Positions 22,628 to 34,027 of a DNA stretch of 64,000 nucleotides are shown here, in pieces. Source of the DNA: Bipolaris cookei (lineage: Eukaryota > Ascomycota > Dothideomycetes > Pleosporales > Pleosporaceae); contig NRSV01000015.1 in assembly GCA_002286855.1 (NCBI GenBank), positions 1 to 64,000 on the forward strand, read 5' to 3'. Position 1 is the stretch's first letter. Every line of letters begins with the position of its first letter. Below the pieces are notes generated by a model. The model saw only the letters and a program-made list of their open reading frames with translations, was not told the DNA's origin and searched no databases. The position numbers were made by a program, and so were the translations under genes.

Positions 22628-24122
22628 ATGTCTAAATCAATGAACGTCCTCTCTCTCCTTCTCTTCAGTATCTCTCCTAGTTTAGTAACGGCTGGGAAAC
22701 CAAAGCCAATTCAAATAACCAAAGACGTTGTCATTATTGGAGGTGGAGCATCAGGCACCTACGCCGCAGTCCGCCTCCGCGAAGACCTAGACAAAAGTGT
22801 CATTGTCGTCGAGCCCAGACCCAACCTAGGCGGCCACACAAGTACATATCTCATCCCAGAAACGAACACAACTGTCGATTACGGTGTGCAGTCCTATCTC
22901 CCCTATGGCCCTGCATCTTCCTTCTTTGCCCGCTTCAATATTACAACTGAAGTCTTTTCCCCAGAGCGACTGACTCCGCTGAATGTCGACGTCGAAACGG
23001 GAAAATCGCTGCTAGAGTACCGCGCTCCAAGTGCGAATGCTACGAATGAAGCGTTTAGCCGCTGGCTCATCATTACCCAGAAATATCAACAGTACCTGGA
23101 GCCAGGATACTGGAACTTCCCACTTCCAGGCGATATCCCCGATGATTTCCTGATTCCCTTTGAGCAGTTTGCAAAGAGGGAGGGAATCGAAGCGGCGGTG
23201 CCGCGTATAACTGCGATTTCAGGAGTGGGATACGGAGGTGTGAGAAATCTCTTGACGTTGACTGTGCTTCAAGCATTCGGGGCGTCACTTACACAAGGTG
23301 AATCAAATAATCACTACTATCAGACCATTCTTACTAACGTTGTATCCCCCAGACTTCCTCCAATCCAAACTCTTCCGTCCCATCGGCAGCAACAACGCCC
23401 TCCTCTACACCCGCGCCCTCTCCCTTCTCAAGTCAGACATCCATCTCTCCAGCAAAGTCCAATCCATAAAACGCACAAAAAACAGCATCCAGCTCACTGT
23501 CGCCAATGCAAACGGTACTTCCTACCTCATTTCCGCCCAGAAGATCCTCTTCACCGCACCCCCAACCCCCGCCAACCTCTCCCCCTTCAACCCGGACAAG
23601 CGCCAAATATCCCTATTCACCTCCTGGACCCTCAGCGCAGAATTCGTAGCAATAATCCACGCACCATGCCTCCCATCCAAAACCTCTATTTCCTTCCTGC
23701 CTCAGGCTGTAGTATTAACCAGTTACCTCGTACTCAAAGACTACCCCTACAGTCTGCGTCTCGACGCTGTTGGCCCGGCGGGTACAAATCTCTTCCGTGT
23801 CGTATTCGGCGCAAACTACACGCTTTCCATGTATGCATTCCAGCAGCTCGTACGAGACCGCGTGCAAGACTTGATCCGCGCTGGCTCAGTAAATATCACA
23901 GCAGCAGCGAATTGCGAAGTCACGTTCCGAGCGTGTTCGGATCACTCGCGGCCGTGGTGGCCGCAGGATGCGAGTAAGATACAGAGCGGGTTTGTGAGCG
24001 AGATAAATAGCTTGCAGGGATATAAGGGGATTTGGTTTGCGGGGTATGCTTGGGGGGCGCCGTATAGCTCGACGGTTTGGGCGGTTGTTGATACGGTTTT
24101 GGAGAGGATGGTGGGGATGTAG
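22628..24122 (+). CDS. secreted FAD-dependent amine-oxidase-like oxidoreductase
   Basis: Two exons, 22628-23297 and 23353-24122, with a 55-bp intron, encode 479 aa. A signal peptide (NVLSLLLFSISPSLVTA) precedes the dinucleotide-binding fold DVVIIGGGASGTYAAVRLRE with its GxGxxG and the downstream acidic residue in IVVEPRPNLGGHT. The C-terminal FAD-contact region reads GIWFAGYAWGAPYSSTVWAVVDTVLERM. This matches the fungal family of flavin-containing amine oxidoreductases that includes beta-cyclopiazonate dehydrogenase-like proteins. Substrate unknown; no cluster partner lies beside it. An upstream in-frame ATG at 22445 was not used because 22628 starts directly before the signal peptide. It is the last intact gene before the transposon island. 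Confidence 0.85.
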
Positions 24123-24975
24123 GAAAGGACGGAGTAAATGTGTGATTGAAATAATGAACACTGATATTTGAAGATGATTTGCACATTTCTTCAGTACTAG
24201 TATTAGGCTGTCAGTATAGTGATCAATACAGGTTCGATTAGAAGAATATTCTAAGCCATAACGTGACGGACAAGCGAGTCGGTCACCAGACTAACTTTAG
24301 TCACCCACCTTACCTTTATGTACAATGTCTCTTAACCATGTTTCTCAATCAATTTCTCGCGAGGCAGATATTCAGCTTACCCTCTCTTCTCTAGATAGGA
24401 ACCAAATCCAGAGTACTCGACGCGCTACTATAGCTTTTAATGTTCCAAAATCAACGCTGATTGACCGACGCGCTGGGAAGCGTGCGCGACGCGATTGCCA
24501 GCCCAACTCAAAGAAGCTTACTAAGCTAGAAGAGGAGGTGACAGTTGATCATATACTTGACCTATATCTACGTGGATTTGCGCCTACCTACGCTGCTGTG
24601 CGCGATATGGCTAACAAGCTGCTGGCTGCGCGCGGCGCTGGACAGGTTGGGCAGAAGTGGCCAGCTAACTTCATCAGGCGTACAGACTCCCTTACAACTC
24701 GTTTCAATCGGGCATACGATAGGCAGAGAGCTCTATGCAAAGACCTAGTCTTAATCAAGAGCTGGTTTGAGCTTATAGAGCAGACAAAGGCCAAGTACGG
24801 CATCTGTGACGAGGACGTCTATAACTTTGACAAAGCTGACTTTATGATGAGCAAGATCACAACTCAGCTTATTATTACAGCGTCAGAAAGAAGAGGCCGG
24901 TCAAAGGCTATTCAGCCAGGCAATCGTGAATGGATGACGTTGATCGCTGCAGTCAAAGCAGCTAGCTGGGTGTAA

Positions 24976-25138
24976 CAAGGTTATATGCCTATATATATTA
25001 TACTACGCAACAATGTTCTAGTTCAGAATATCGTCGTGCTTATCTTTTGCTGGTAGATTGGCCTGATGGCTGAGTCGTTATTACGTAGTATTGATTTAGT
25101 GGGCATTGGTGCCCACCTCGATTACACTGGGCAGTCCC
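24976..25138. repeat. short insertion inside remnant A
   Basis: Bases between the two halves of the transposase that match neither; the coding resemblance stops at ASWV and resumes at PFLIFAGQHH. Nature unknown. Confidence 0.45.
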
Positions 25139-25941
25139 ACCGTTTCTCATCTTTGCTGGCCAGCATCATCTATCTGCCTGGTACGAGGAAGCAGATATCC
25201 CACACGACTGAGTGATCGCAGTTAGTGATAATGGCTGGACGAACAACGAGCTAGGTTTTGCATGGCTAAAGCACTTTGACGCTCACACGAAGACTCGCGT
25301 TGTCGGCACACGTCGCCTGCTTGTTCTTGACGGCCATGAAAGCCACCAATCTCTCAAATTCCAAGAGCTTTGCAAGGAGAACATCATCTACACACTCTAC
25401 ATGCCGCCCCACTCGTCTCGCCTACTCCAACCTCTTGACGTTGGCTGCTTCTCGCCATTAAAGCGCGCGTATAGCCGTGAGGTGGAGAGCCTGATCCGCC
25501 ACTATATCAACCACATCACTAAGCTCGAGTTTCTGCCAGCGTTCAAGAGAACGTTCGATCGATCCTTCACGCCAGCCAATATCTGCTCAGCTTTTCGAGG
25601 TGCAGGCCTTGTTCCTCTCCAACCAGACGCTGTTCTATCGAAGCTTGACTTGCAGCTGCTTACGCCTTCTCCTCCAGCTACGCCAGCAGAAGCTCTCTGG
25701 CAAGCGCGTTTGCCGAGCAATATACGCGAGTTTGAAGCCCAATCAACGATAATAAGTAACCGCGTATAACTTCATAAAAGCTCATCACCAACTCCGATTA
25801 TTGCGGCGATTGACCAGCTTAGGAAGGAAGCAGAGATAATGATGCTTTCGGCTGAGCTAATGCGCGATCGGATCGCCAGCCTTGAGAAGGCTAATAAGAC
25901 AGCCATAAAACGTAGGCAGCGTAAAAAGAAGCTGTCGCAGA

Positions 25942-26205
25942 CCATGCAAGGATATATCGATATGAATTACATCCGATGTTATGCCAGGATATATCGGCAT
26001 GGATTAAAGCCGATGTATGTCGATATTCTACATGTAACAAGCCCCTGCAATGGTCGTGTACAAAAGACAGTTGTAGAGAGCACAACATCAAAGACAAGAA
26101 GATCATACATACAAGACACACAATACACACATCAATTCACCGCACGTACGCGTGCAACAAACAACAACCTTCGTTTTCTCACCGCACCTACGCGTGCGAC
26201 AGAAG
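25942..26205. repeat. insertion with internal direct repeats in the tail of remnant A
   Basis: A stretch foreign to the transposase tail. It contains a direct repeat (GGATATATCGATATGAATTA and GGATATATCGGCATGGATTA) and a second one (CACCGCACGTACGCGTGC and CACCGCACCTACGCGTGC). It may be a small nested element; edges are approximate. Confidence 0.45.
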
Positions 26206-26537
26206 CAGATACAGAAGCTTGGAGTGCTTACAAAGGAAGCTGGCGAGGATATAATCACTCAACGCGAGGCTGATGAGCAGATTGCTTGTGAGGAGCGTCA
26301 GGGATGAGAGCGATTAGGTATCAGCCGCCGGGCTCTTACGCGCTGCAGCAGGTGCAAAGAGACTGGCCATAACTTACGTACATGCAAGAATGACACTCTA
26401 AATGCTACCTAATCTACTCTGTTAATTTATATATTAACGTGGTTCACAAGCGAGTCGCTCACCCAAGCAAGTTGCTCACTTAAAAACTCACCAAAAATCG
26501 CGATCGACAGGGGTCTAGATCTCAACAACTACCTATA

Positions 26538-26586
26538 ACTAGCCCCACCATCTCGTGCACGCGACCACCTCGTGCACGCGCGGCCT
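26538..26586 (+). repeat. left terminal inverted repeat of copy 2
   Basis: Identical to 785-833, preceded by TA at 26536-26537. Confidence 0.95.
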
Positions 26587-28504
26587 AGCAGCCACCTCTA
26601 CCTCAACACCTCATATCTCTACCATCATGAGTAATATCGAGGCTGCGCTTGCAGCTATCGATGCCTTAGGACCTGAGGAGTCTTTTACGTATACTGAGAT
26701 TTCAAAAAGATACGGTGTTACTCGAACTACGCTCGCCCGAAGACACCAAGGTCGCTGCACCTCGCCTTCGACAGGCTATCAAAAGCAGCAGCTCCTCCAC
26801 CCACAGCAGGAGCAGGCCCCAATCGCCTATATCAATCGACTGACAGATAGAGGCTTACCACCTACTCAGCCAATGATACGCAATTTTGCCTCACAGATTG
26901 CCAAGACTGAGGTTGGAGTACACTGGGTTAGTCGCTTCGTGCAGCGCTATCCTGATCAACTTACCTCAAGGTGGGCAAAAGGCCTTGATAACTGTCGCCA
27001 CAAAGCAGATTCAAGGAGTAAATACAACCTCTAATTTAGCCTCCTACGCGATAAAATTAATCAATATCACGTCGAGGCGCGTCATATCTACAATATGGAT
27101 GAGAAGGGCTTCATGCTTGGTATCGTAAGTCGTTCAAGGAGGATCTTTAGTAAGGCCTCGTACGAGGGCATAAGGAGGAGGAGTACGATACAGGATGGCT
27201 CACGCCAGTGGGTAACGCTATTGGCCTGTATCTGCGCAGATGGATCTTGCCTTGAGCCTGCCCTCATATATCAATCAGCCTCAGGATCGATACAGGACAC
27301 CTGGCTGCAGGCCCTTGATCCAGATATCCATCAAATTCGAATATCTTCATCACCTTCTGGATGGACCAATAACGAGGTAGGCCTCGCGTGGCTTCAACAG
27401 GTGTTTGATCGTAGTACGAAGGCGAAGGCTCGATCCTCCTATCGATTACTCGTCCTTGACGGCCATGGATCTCACGTTACAATGGATTTTATCAAGTATT
27501 GTGATGAGCATAAGATCCTCCTCGCAGTATATCCTCCTCACTCAACCCACACGCTGCAGCCTCTTGACGTTAGCATGTTCAAGCCTCTCTCAACAGCGTA
27601 CTCAAACGAAGTTTCTGCCTTCATGGATAGGAGCCAAGGCATCACTTCAATGAGTAAGAGGGATTTCTTGCCCCTCTTCCAGGCTGCCTGGCAGGCCTCC
27701 TTTAAGGAAACGACGATCCTAAACGCCTTCAAGGCTACAGGGATCTCGCCTCTTAACCCAGAAGTTATCCTTCAGCGCTTTACTGTGCCTGATCCTGGAA
27801 CGGATAGTGACTCCTCAGCTCTTAGTGCCTCTGATTGGAGGAAGATGGAGCGTCTGCTGCGTCAGGTAGTCGCTGATCAGGGCGATAGGCAGGTCAAAAA
27901 GCTCAGCCAGGTCCTTCACTCGAGTTCGGTTCAAAATAGTCTCCTCAAGGATGAAGTAAGGAAGCTAAGAGAGGCTCTAGTTAATGAGAGAACACGTAGG
28001 AAACGAGGTAAGCCTCTACCCCTACAGGAGGCTGAGGAGTATCATGGTGGGGCTGTATTCTGGTCTCCAAGGAAGGTGAAGGAGGCGCGCGATCGCCTAC
28101 AACTCCAGGAGGAGGAGGAGGAGGAGGAGCAACTGCAACTCCAAAAAGCTGATACGAGGAGGCAGCGTGAGGAGACAAGGCAGGCCAGGGCGAGAGAGAA
28201 GGAGCAGAGGCGTCAGGCAAGGCTTGCAGTGAGTCTAATGAGGCAGAAGGAGAGGGAGGAGAAGGCTATTGAAAAGGCCTCAAGGATCGCGGCTCGCAAG
28301 GCTGCAAAACAACTTCAAAAAGCTATCAAAACTTCTCAAAGGGGTAGGAGGAGGAGCTTCAAGGCTCCTGCAAAGGCTACTCAAAAAAAGAGGCCTATCG
28401 CGAGGCCTCAAGGTGGTGAGGAGCCTCAGGGAAGTGCTGCAAGCTCACCACCTCCAACCTCACGTCGCGGCCGCGCGATTAGAACTCCGTCTCGATTTCT
28501 ATAG
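26555..28504 (+). pseudogene. pogo/Fot1-like transposase with one in-frame stop (copy 2)
   Basis: The same two in-frame ORFs as copy 1, 26555-27034 (DNA-binding half) and 27095-28504 (catalytic half, 469 codons). They are separated by the identical TAA at 27032-27034. All three catalytic Asp are present (MDEKG, LDGHGSH, LQPLDV). The shared stop means it predates the separation of the two copies. Whether the halves work as separate proteins, by readthrough or not at all cannot be told here. Confidence 0.85.
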
Positions 28505-28605
28505 CTATATATATATTAAAGCCTATTGATCTCACCATTAAAATATATCGCGATAATAACCTTTTAGTGTGGCTCTAGAGCCTCGTTTTTGAGGTAGTCT
28601 TGGTG

Positions 28606-28654
28606 AGGCCGCGCGTGCACGAGGTGGTCGCGTGCACGAGATGGTGGGGCTAGT
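28606..28654 (-). repeat. right terminal inverted repeat of copy 2
   Basis: Inverted copy of 26538-26586, followed by TA at 28655-28656. Confidence 0.95.
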
Positions 28655-28730
28655 TAAGAACTATCTGAAAACTTAATAACGTCTGAGACGGGCGAGTGAC
28701 CGGACATGCCAAGACCCCATCAAGTTCATG

Positions 28731-28772
28731 ACTATTACAGGACTATTACAGGATTATTATAGGACTATTACA
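28731..28772. repeat. short tandem repeat GGACTATTACA
   Basis: About four imperfect units of an 11-14 bp repeat just beyond the right end of transposon copy 2. Confidence 0.7.
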
Positions 28773-28812
28773 ACGCAACCACAATAGCAGTTAGAAATCG
28801 TAGTAGGCTATT

Positions 28813-30465
28813 CTATTCAGAATATATCGCTTCTACTTGCTTGCATGTGCGCGTGTTATGCCCAGCCTCGCCGCAGCGTCTACAGTGTCTTTGCGATGGT
28901 TCACCCACCTCAGCACGCGCCCTCTTCTTTGCTTTCTTCCCATCACTACGCGCCGCAAACTCCCTTAGAGCTACTAATCTCTCTCCCCCCTCTACTATTG
29001 GAGTCGCTTCCTTTTGAACCCCCTTTCTTTTGTGCGATTTTCGTCGCGTGGCGGCTTCATTAGCTGCTTCAAGCTCAGCGTTGCGCTTTTGCACCAACAC
29101 CAGCTTGTGCGCAATAATCGCAGCGCCTTTAGCCAGCTTTTCAAAGGCAACCACCATACTTGACAGTGAACTGTATATATGTCTTCAAATCCTCTGGTTT
29201 ACTAGCATCGATTGCGAGCCTAATTCTGGGGTATTACTTGGGGTTTGCGACGGCTAGGGCAGATCTTCTGCAGCAGGTGGTGTTGGCGTCCGCAGCTTGA
29301 CGTCGAGCTTCGATATCACCACCTTTGGGTCGTGTGGAACTAAGTCAGCGCCTCGAAACCCTTCTGAAATGTTTTACTTTGTAATAGTCTTGTCATAGGC
29401 CTGCTGGAAGGCTGGGAGGAACTCAATCTTCGTCATGTGGTTGATCCCGTTACGCATCATCTCCTCGGCTTGGCGCCCATACGCCCTTTTCAAAGGCGAG
29501 AAACAGCCCACATCAAGTGGCTGTAGTAGATGAAAAGAGTACAGAGGCATGTATAGAGTGATAATCTTTGCCTCCTTGCAGTATTGCTGGAACTCGAGCG
29601 AGTCGTGGCTCATATGACCGTCAAGAATGAGCAGACGATAGCCTCCAATACTACGCTCTTTCGTATGCCTATCAAAGTGCTCCAACCACTTCAGACCAAG
29701 CTCATTCGTTGTCCAGCCATTCTTAGAGACTTTAAAAACTCAATATCGAGGTAGGCTATCCTCCTTGTACCAGGCAGAGAGGTGGTACTTGCCCTGAAAA
29801 ATGATCAAGGATGGGATTGCCCAGCCAGCTGAGCTGGCACAAACCACGCTGGTAACCCACTCCCGGTTGCCCTGCTATAAGGATTTCGGCTTTGATCGAT
29901 ACTCAGATGCTGTGACTATTGCTGACGCGTTGTGCATGCCCATCATGAAGCCAGTCTCATCGAAATTGCATATGTCGTTGTCCTGGATCCCACACTTGGC
30001 TTTGGTATTCTGTACAAGGCGGAACCAGCCCTGCACAAGCTCAGAATCTTCACTGAGAGCTCTATTATAGTCGTACTTTCGATTAGACTTTGTTCGAAGC
30101 TCTGGGCGACGCTTTACAAAGGACTTAGCCCGGTTTAGGCCAACAGGCTCGCGGTTGCGAGCAGCCAGCAAAGAATCAGCTAGATCTTTGACAGTAGAGA
30201 GGCGTACTGAAAACCCTCGCCAGCCAAGGTCCAGAGTATAGTCACCAATGGTCTCCTCTTATGTCACAAGGAGTCTCATTGAGCTAGGTGTGGAATCTTG
30301 TCGAGAGAGCTTTCCAGCACGTCTTCGTTTTAGTGTACTTTCAGCCACACTGTAGATTGCTACAGCACGTGAAATGCTAAGTGTCGTATCACGTTGGATA
30401 GCTAGTAATCCAAGCTGTATTTGAGATTCTTTTGAAGAGTTTTGCACGTTATTGGTTTGAGACAT
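28813..30465 (-). pseudogene. zinc-knuckle pogo-like transposase remnant B
   Basis: Read on the minus strand from 30465: helix-turn-helix (TLSISRAVAIYSVAESTLKR), stop, CENP-B-like region, first catalytic block NFDETGFMMG (intact Asp), stop, NREWVTSVV, GKYHLSAWYKEDSLP, stop, NGWTTNELGLKWLEHFD, LDGHMSH and LQPLDVGCFSPLKRAY (29374-29685), more stops. The C-terminal 114 codons (28813-29157) are Lys/Arg-rich and end in a CCHC zinc knuckle (CRRCGEAGHNTRTC). At least five stops interrupt the frame, all TAA or TAG, which C-to-T change would favour. It is a diverged relative of remnant A in opposite orientation; copy 2 of the 2117-bp element lies between them. Confidence 0.85.
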
Positions 30466-30484
30466 CGCGTGAAGTAATCAAAGT

Positions 30485-31425
30485 TGATGGGGTCTTGGCA
30501 GAGTGGCAATCTCGCTATACACTCACGTTAACTATAATAATCCCTCCAGCAAAGGAGCTAGAGGAAAAGGGCCTCTCCCCCACGCTACACTGGGTGCCAG
30601 GTCACCAAGATATTACTGGAAACGAGCAAGCAGACACTCTAGCAAAGGAATCCACCAAGCTAAACTCCACCACTACTAGCAAGACAAGCCTAGCTATTAT
30701 CGGCTCTCGAATTAAGCAACTAGAAGAAAGGGAGTGGTATAGCTCTCTAGAGCAGTATAGGAGGAAAGCCGTTAGCAAAAATCCTAATACCTACGCAGCA
30801 AGATATAAGTGGAAGATAAGAAAGCAAATTGCTACTCCCTCTAATAATAGAAGAGAGATTACTAGCGCTTTCTTCCAGCTTAAACTAGGACACTATTACT
30901 TAAGAGACTTCCTATTTAGGAAGGAAAAAGTAGGCTCTAATAAATGCCCCTGCAACTATAGAGCTATACAGGGTCTAACTCATATCCTCCTCAGATGTTC
31001 GCTATACAAGGAGGTTAGAGTTAAGCTAGAGAAGTCTTGCAAAGGTCCAATCTCACTATCTTGCTTACTACAAACAACGAAAGGTATAGAGGCTACTATT
31101 GCTTTTATCCGAGAAACAAAGGTTGGCACACAGGCCTGGTACAAAGAAAATACAGAGAACTAGAGCAACATCTATACTAGGTGCCTAGCTCTATAATCCT
31201 CCCCCCTCTCTCACCTCCGCAAGACCCCACCCACTGCCTAAACACTAGGCCGCGAGCCTCACCTTTATTTAGATAATCCCCTCTCCCACCAACACCAACT
31301 TGATAGTACTACATAGACACTTGTAGGCTTTCAGCCTACACGTCTTACATAGCCCGATCGGGCTGAGAAATGACGTTAAACTACAATAATGATAACAATA
31401 ATGATAACAATAATAATATATTAAT
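30485..31425 (+). mobile_element. 5'-truncated LINE (Tad-like): RNase H end, zinc motif and 3' tail
   Basis: An open frame to 31163 encodes the end of a ribonuclease H domain (LHWVPGHQDITGNEQADTLAKES, with the His and Asp of the active site). A C-terminal zinc-finger-like region CPC...THILLRC and IEATIAFIRETKVGTQAWY follow. After the stop comes a 3' untranslated part ending in an (AATGATAACAAT)-type repeat tail at about 31383-31425. This is the layout of the 3' end of fungal I/Tad-clade LINE ORF2. Everything upstream is missing, as expected from incomplete reverse transcription. The 5' junction abuts the start of remnant B; its exact base was not fixed. Confidence 0.8.
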
Positions 31426-32559
31426 CCTTCTAAATAATCTCGAAAAAGAAAAGAGTCAGTAACGTCCATCCCTACGTGCCGGGACGCACGGTGTAGCGGT
31501 ACGCTTTCTCTTCCGGAGCCTTGGACTATCCACAGCGTGCCTGTATATAGACAATCACAGTGTGCATCTACTCTGCGGCTCTTACTCTCCTAGAAAATGA
31601 GCCTCCGATGCTAAAAAGTGTGTTGGCCGTGCTGTGGCTCGTTCTATTAATGCTGTCTATTAACTCTCCTAAAACGCCCTCCTGCTCCTCCACGATACTA
31701 CACTTCTGCGAACAGCTCGGTAGGCCAGGAAAGAAGCTAAGATAGCAAAGATTAAGACTGTTGTCTTAAAAAGTCGATTTAGAGTAATAAGTATACATCC
31801 CGGCAATTTCTCCGTGCAGACAGCAAGATCATCAAAACGCGTCCCTTAGAACATGCGCTGTTAGTAGCACTTGGCATGCAGGCAGCCTGTAGCATCGTGC
31901 TTAAATTTCGCTGTATACTATCGTAACAAATTCGGCACTATACCCGTAGCAGTTGGAGGCGAAGAATAGCTGTGGTGCATGCCCGCAGCAGATGCTATCG
32001 CAACATGATCTTGACCGCTATTGCTGCTTGCACTGCCTGAAGATGCCGGTGCCGTCGCTATACGATAACTGAGTAGCGCTGCTCTCGTATCTGCTCTTCT
32101 CGGGCCTATGGTTAATTAGGATTTTTTTTAGTCAGTGTCACTCCGCCGCTAACGCTTGTCCCTAAGCGACAGATACTAGATGAGTTGGCATTGAACACAA
32201 CCACGTTATACCCCGGCAATAGCTTAATTAGCACAGCTCCCAGCAGGCGAGCTCTATCACTTAGAATTAGGGTTTCGGCTTCACTAGCAACACGATGATA
32301 TTGGACTCGATTGGCGATAACCTTTCTAAAAGACTGTCAGCACTAACGCACCTAGGAACTGTAGAAGAGAATGCGCTCCGTTACATCGTCTCAGCACGCT
32401 CTGGCAGACATTACATTCATCAGATACGAAGATACCCGTCAAAAGTCTTTGCCCACCTTGCAGAGGAGGGATAGATGCACTATTTCTAATCGGGAATCAT
32501 CTCCGAGCCTACCTGACTTGTTCTCCTCAACCCCAAATGTTGCTCGCTATAGTTACCTA
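31426..32559. other. repeat-derived intergenic DNA, no recognised gene
   Basis: No convincing protein similarity in any frame. Probably old transposon debris in the island. Confidence 0.4.
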
Positions 32560-33118
32560 CTTTTCTATCTCTTATTATTATTGTTATTATTACTATTACA
32601 TTAGAGTCTATATGCAGCTCGGGGCTATGTAAGACTTTGGCCGTAGGTCTTTCTATCTTGTTTTTTACATGTGGGGGTTTTTTTTTGCTTTATGTAGTAC
32701 TACTGTGGTGCTTCGGCTTTTGTCTATTTGCGGCTATGCCTCTAGCAGACGCCTGGTACTAAAGAGTAGTTTGGTAAATAGGAAGAGATATTATATAGCT
32801 AGGCTATCTTCCAGTGGGTTCTTGCTTGGGGAGGTAGGGAAATAAAAGAGTAAAAAATATAGAAAATGTATGTTTATGTTTTAGTCTTGTTCTTGGCATA
32901 GATGCCACCATCTTGTCCCCATTCTCGTGTTAGTAACAAAAGCTAGTGTAGCTTCTATCCCAGTAGTTGTGTGGAGTGGCATGCTGAGTGTTTTCTGGTC
33001 GAGAGTTGCTTTTAGCTTGTTTCTTTCTGCGTTGTAGTAGCTGCAGAATAAGAGGATATGCTCTGGTGTTTGCGGTCTCCCGCAGTTGCTTTTCTATTTC
33101 CTAGTCTTAGTACTATTG
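32560..33118 (-). mobile_element. second LINE 3' end (Tad-like), minus strand
   Basis: On the minus strand the frame from about 33090 to the stop at 32881-32883 reads CGRPQTPEHILLFCSYYNAE and then GIEATLAFVTNTRMGTRWW. It is clearly homologous to THILLRCSLYKE and GIEATIAFIRETKVGTQAW of the LINE at 30485-31163. The 3' part ends in the shared tail (CATAGCCCCGAGCTGCATAT, then TAATAATAA repeats) at 32560-32650. The 5' end is cut off where the Tc1/mariner remnant begins. Confidence 0.75.
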
Positions 33119-33120
33119 CT

Positions 33121-33831
33121 ATGATTTATCACGATGGTTCTACTCGTGCTGTAGTTGTAGTTCTTAAGGCTATAGGTAAGCCAAACCATGGGATTACTGG
33201 ACTTACTGGGGTTAGGAAGCGTACGATTAACTCTATCTATGTGCGAGCAATTGAGCGAGACTTTGATCCAGGCATCTGGCCACTACAGCTTGAAGATAAA
33301 CATCTAGAAGACGCCCATCGATCTGAGCAGCCATCTAAGCGGTCTACAGTCTCTCAGCAAGTAGTAGATACCGTACGCACTGATCGATATGGGCGAGAGA
33401 AGTCTTGTGCTGACGTTGCTGGCCTACTAAGCCAGCAAGGATTCAATGTCTCAGCATCTACAGTCAGGCGAGTCTTAAGAGAGGAAGGCTTCAGGAAGAC
33501 CAAGCCAACGAGGAAGCTTGGGTTGGCGGGAAAGATATTTTGGTGTGGGAACTCGCCTGACTTGAATGCGATTGAGCCTTGCTGGCCATGGATGAAAAGA
33601 GCTACTACTAAGAAGAGGGCGCCTAAGAATAGAGTAGAGGGAATACGGGTATTGGAGCAGTGCTGGAGAAACCTATCTCAGAAGAAGATACAGGCTTGGA
33701 TTGAGCGAATTTCATATCACATTAAACAAATTATTGAGTTCGAAAGCGGCAACGAGTACATGGAGGGTAGGCGGCTTAGGAAGCCAAAGTCAGAGCCAGA
33801 GCCGCCGGAGGATTATCTAGATTGGGAATAG
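33121..33831 (+). pseudogene. Tc1/mariner-like transposase gene with internal deletion, frame still open
   Basis: 236 codons without a stop. The N-terminal half has two helix-turn-helix segments (ITGLTGVRKRTINSIYVRAI, and ADVAGLLSQQGFNVSASTVRRVLREEGF). At about residues 133-143 the sequence jumps from RKLGLAG to FWCGNSPDLNAIEPCWPWMK, the last catalytic block of Tc1 transposases. The middle of the DDE domain, with the first two catalytic acids, is missing (about 120 residues by comparison with the family). The product could bind DNA but could not catalyse transposition. I did not identify the terminal inverted repeats. Confidence 0.8.
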
Positions 33832-33943
33832 CTCAAAAACTCATGCCCGCTAAGGTGAGCAAAGACTTTTGATGGGTACCTCCGTGACTCGCTTTGTTTT
33901 TAGTGCGCCGCAAATTATGCCGACGAGTTACAAGAAACTAGAA

Positions 33944-33951
33944 TATAAATA
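33944..33951 (+). promoter_or_regulatory. TATA box candidate of the small secreted protein gene
   Basis: TATAAATA lies 77 bp before the start codon at 34028, a plausible distance for a fungal core promoter. Confidence 0.45.
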
Positions 33952-34027
33952 TTCTTCCTCATGGCATTATTCTAGAGTGATATCTGCGACCTAAGTTAAA
34001 CAAATACTCTTAGACAAGAAACCAAAC

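Larger units (their letters stand above)
24325..26412 (+). pseudogene. zinc-knuckle pogo-like transposase remnant A
   Basis: The N-terminal half (24325-24975) has a helix-turn-helix (QSTRRATIAFNVPKSTL) and a CENP-B-like domain, but the first catalytic block reads NFDKADFMMS where NFDETGF is expected. It ends in a stop. After an insertion of about 160 bp (24976-25138) the frame resumes as GQHHLSAWYEEADIPHD, a stop, NGWTNNELGFAWL, LDGHESH and LQPLDVGCFSPLKRAY (25212-25769). A further insertion lies in the tail at roughly 25942-26205, followed by a CCHC zinc knuckle (CSRCKETGHNLRTC, 26344-26385). So the domain order is HTH, CENP-B, DDE, zinc knuckle, with at least four disabling changes. Confidence 0.85.
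26538..28654 (+). mobile_element. pogo/Fot1-like DNA transposon, copy 2 (2117 bp)
   Basis: Same length and structure as the element at 785-2901: perfect 49-bp terminal inverted repeats (26538-26586 and 28606-28654) and TA on both sides (26536-26537 and 28655-28656). It has inserted between two older zinc-knuckle transposon remnants. The only differences I found against copy 1 are G at 27132 (T in copy 1) and T at 27470 (A in copy 1). The second difference gives DGHGSH, the usual form of the catalytic motif. Confidence 0.94.

Noticed and set aside
24255..26500. ACGTG...CAAGCGAGT...TCACC motifs on both sides of remnant A, as terminal inverted repeats.
   Set aside because: They lie in the same orientation, not inverted, so they do not define the ends of one element; they may belong to separate related elements.
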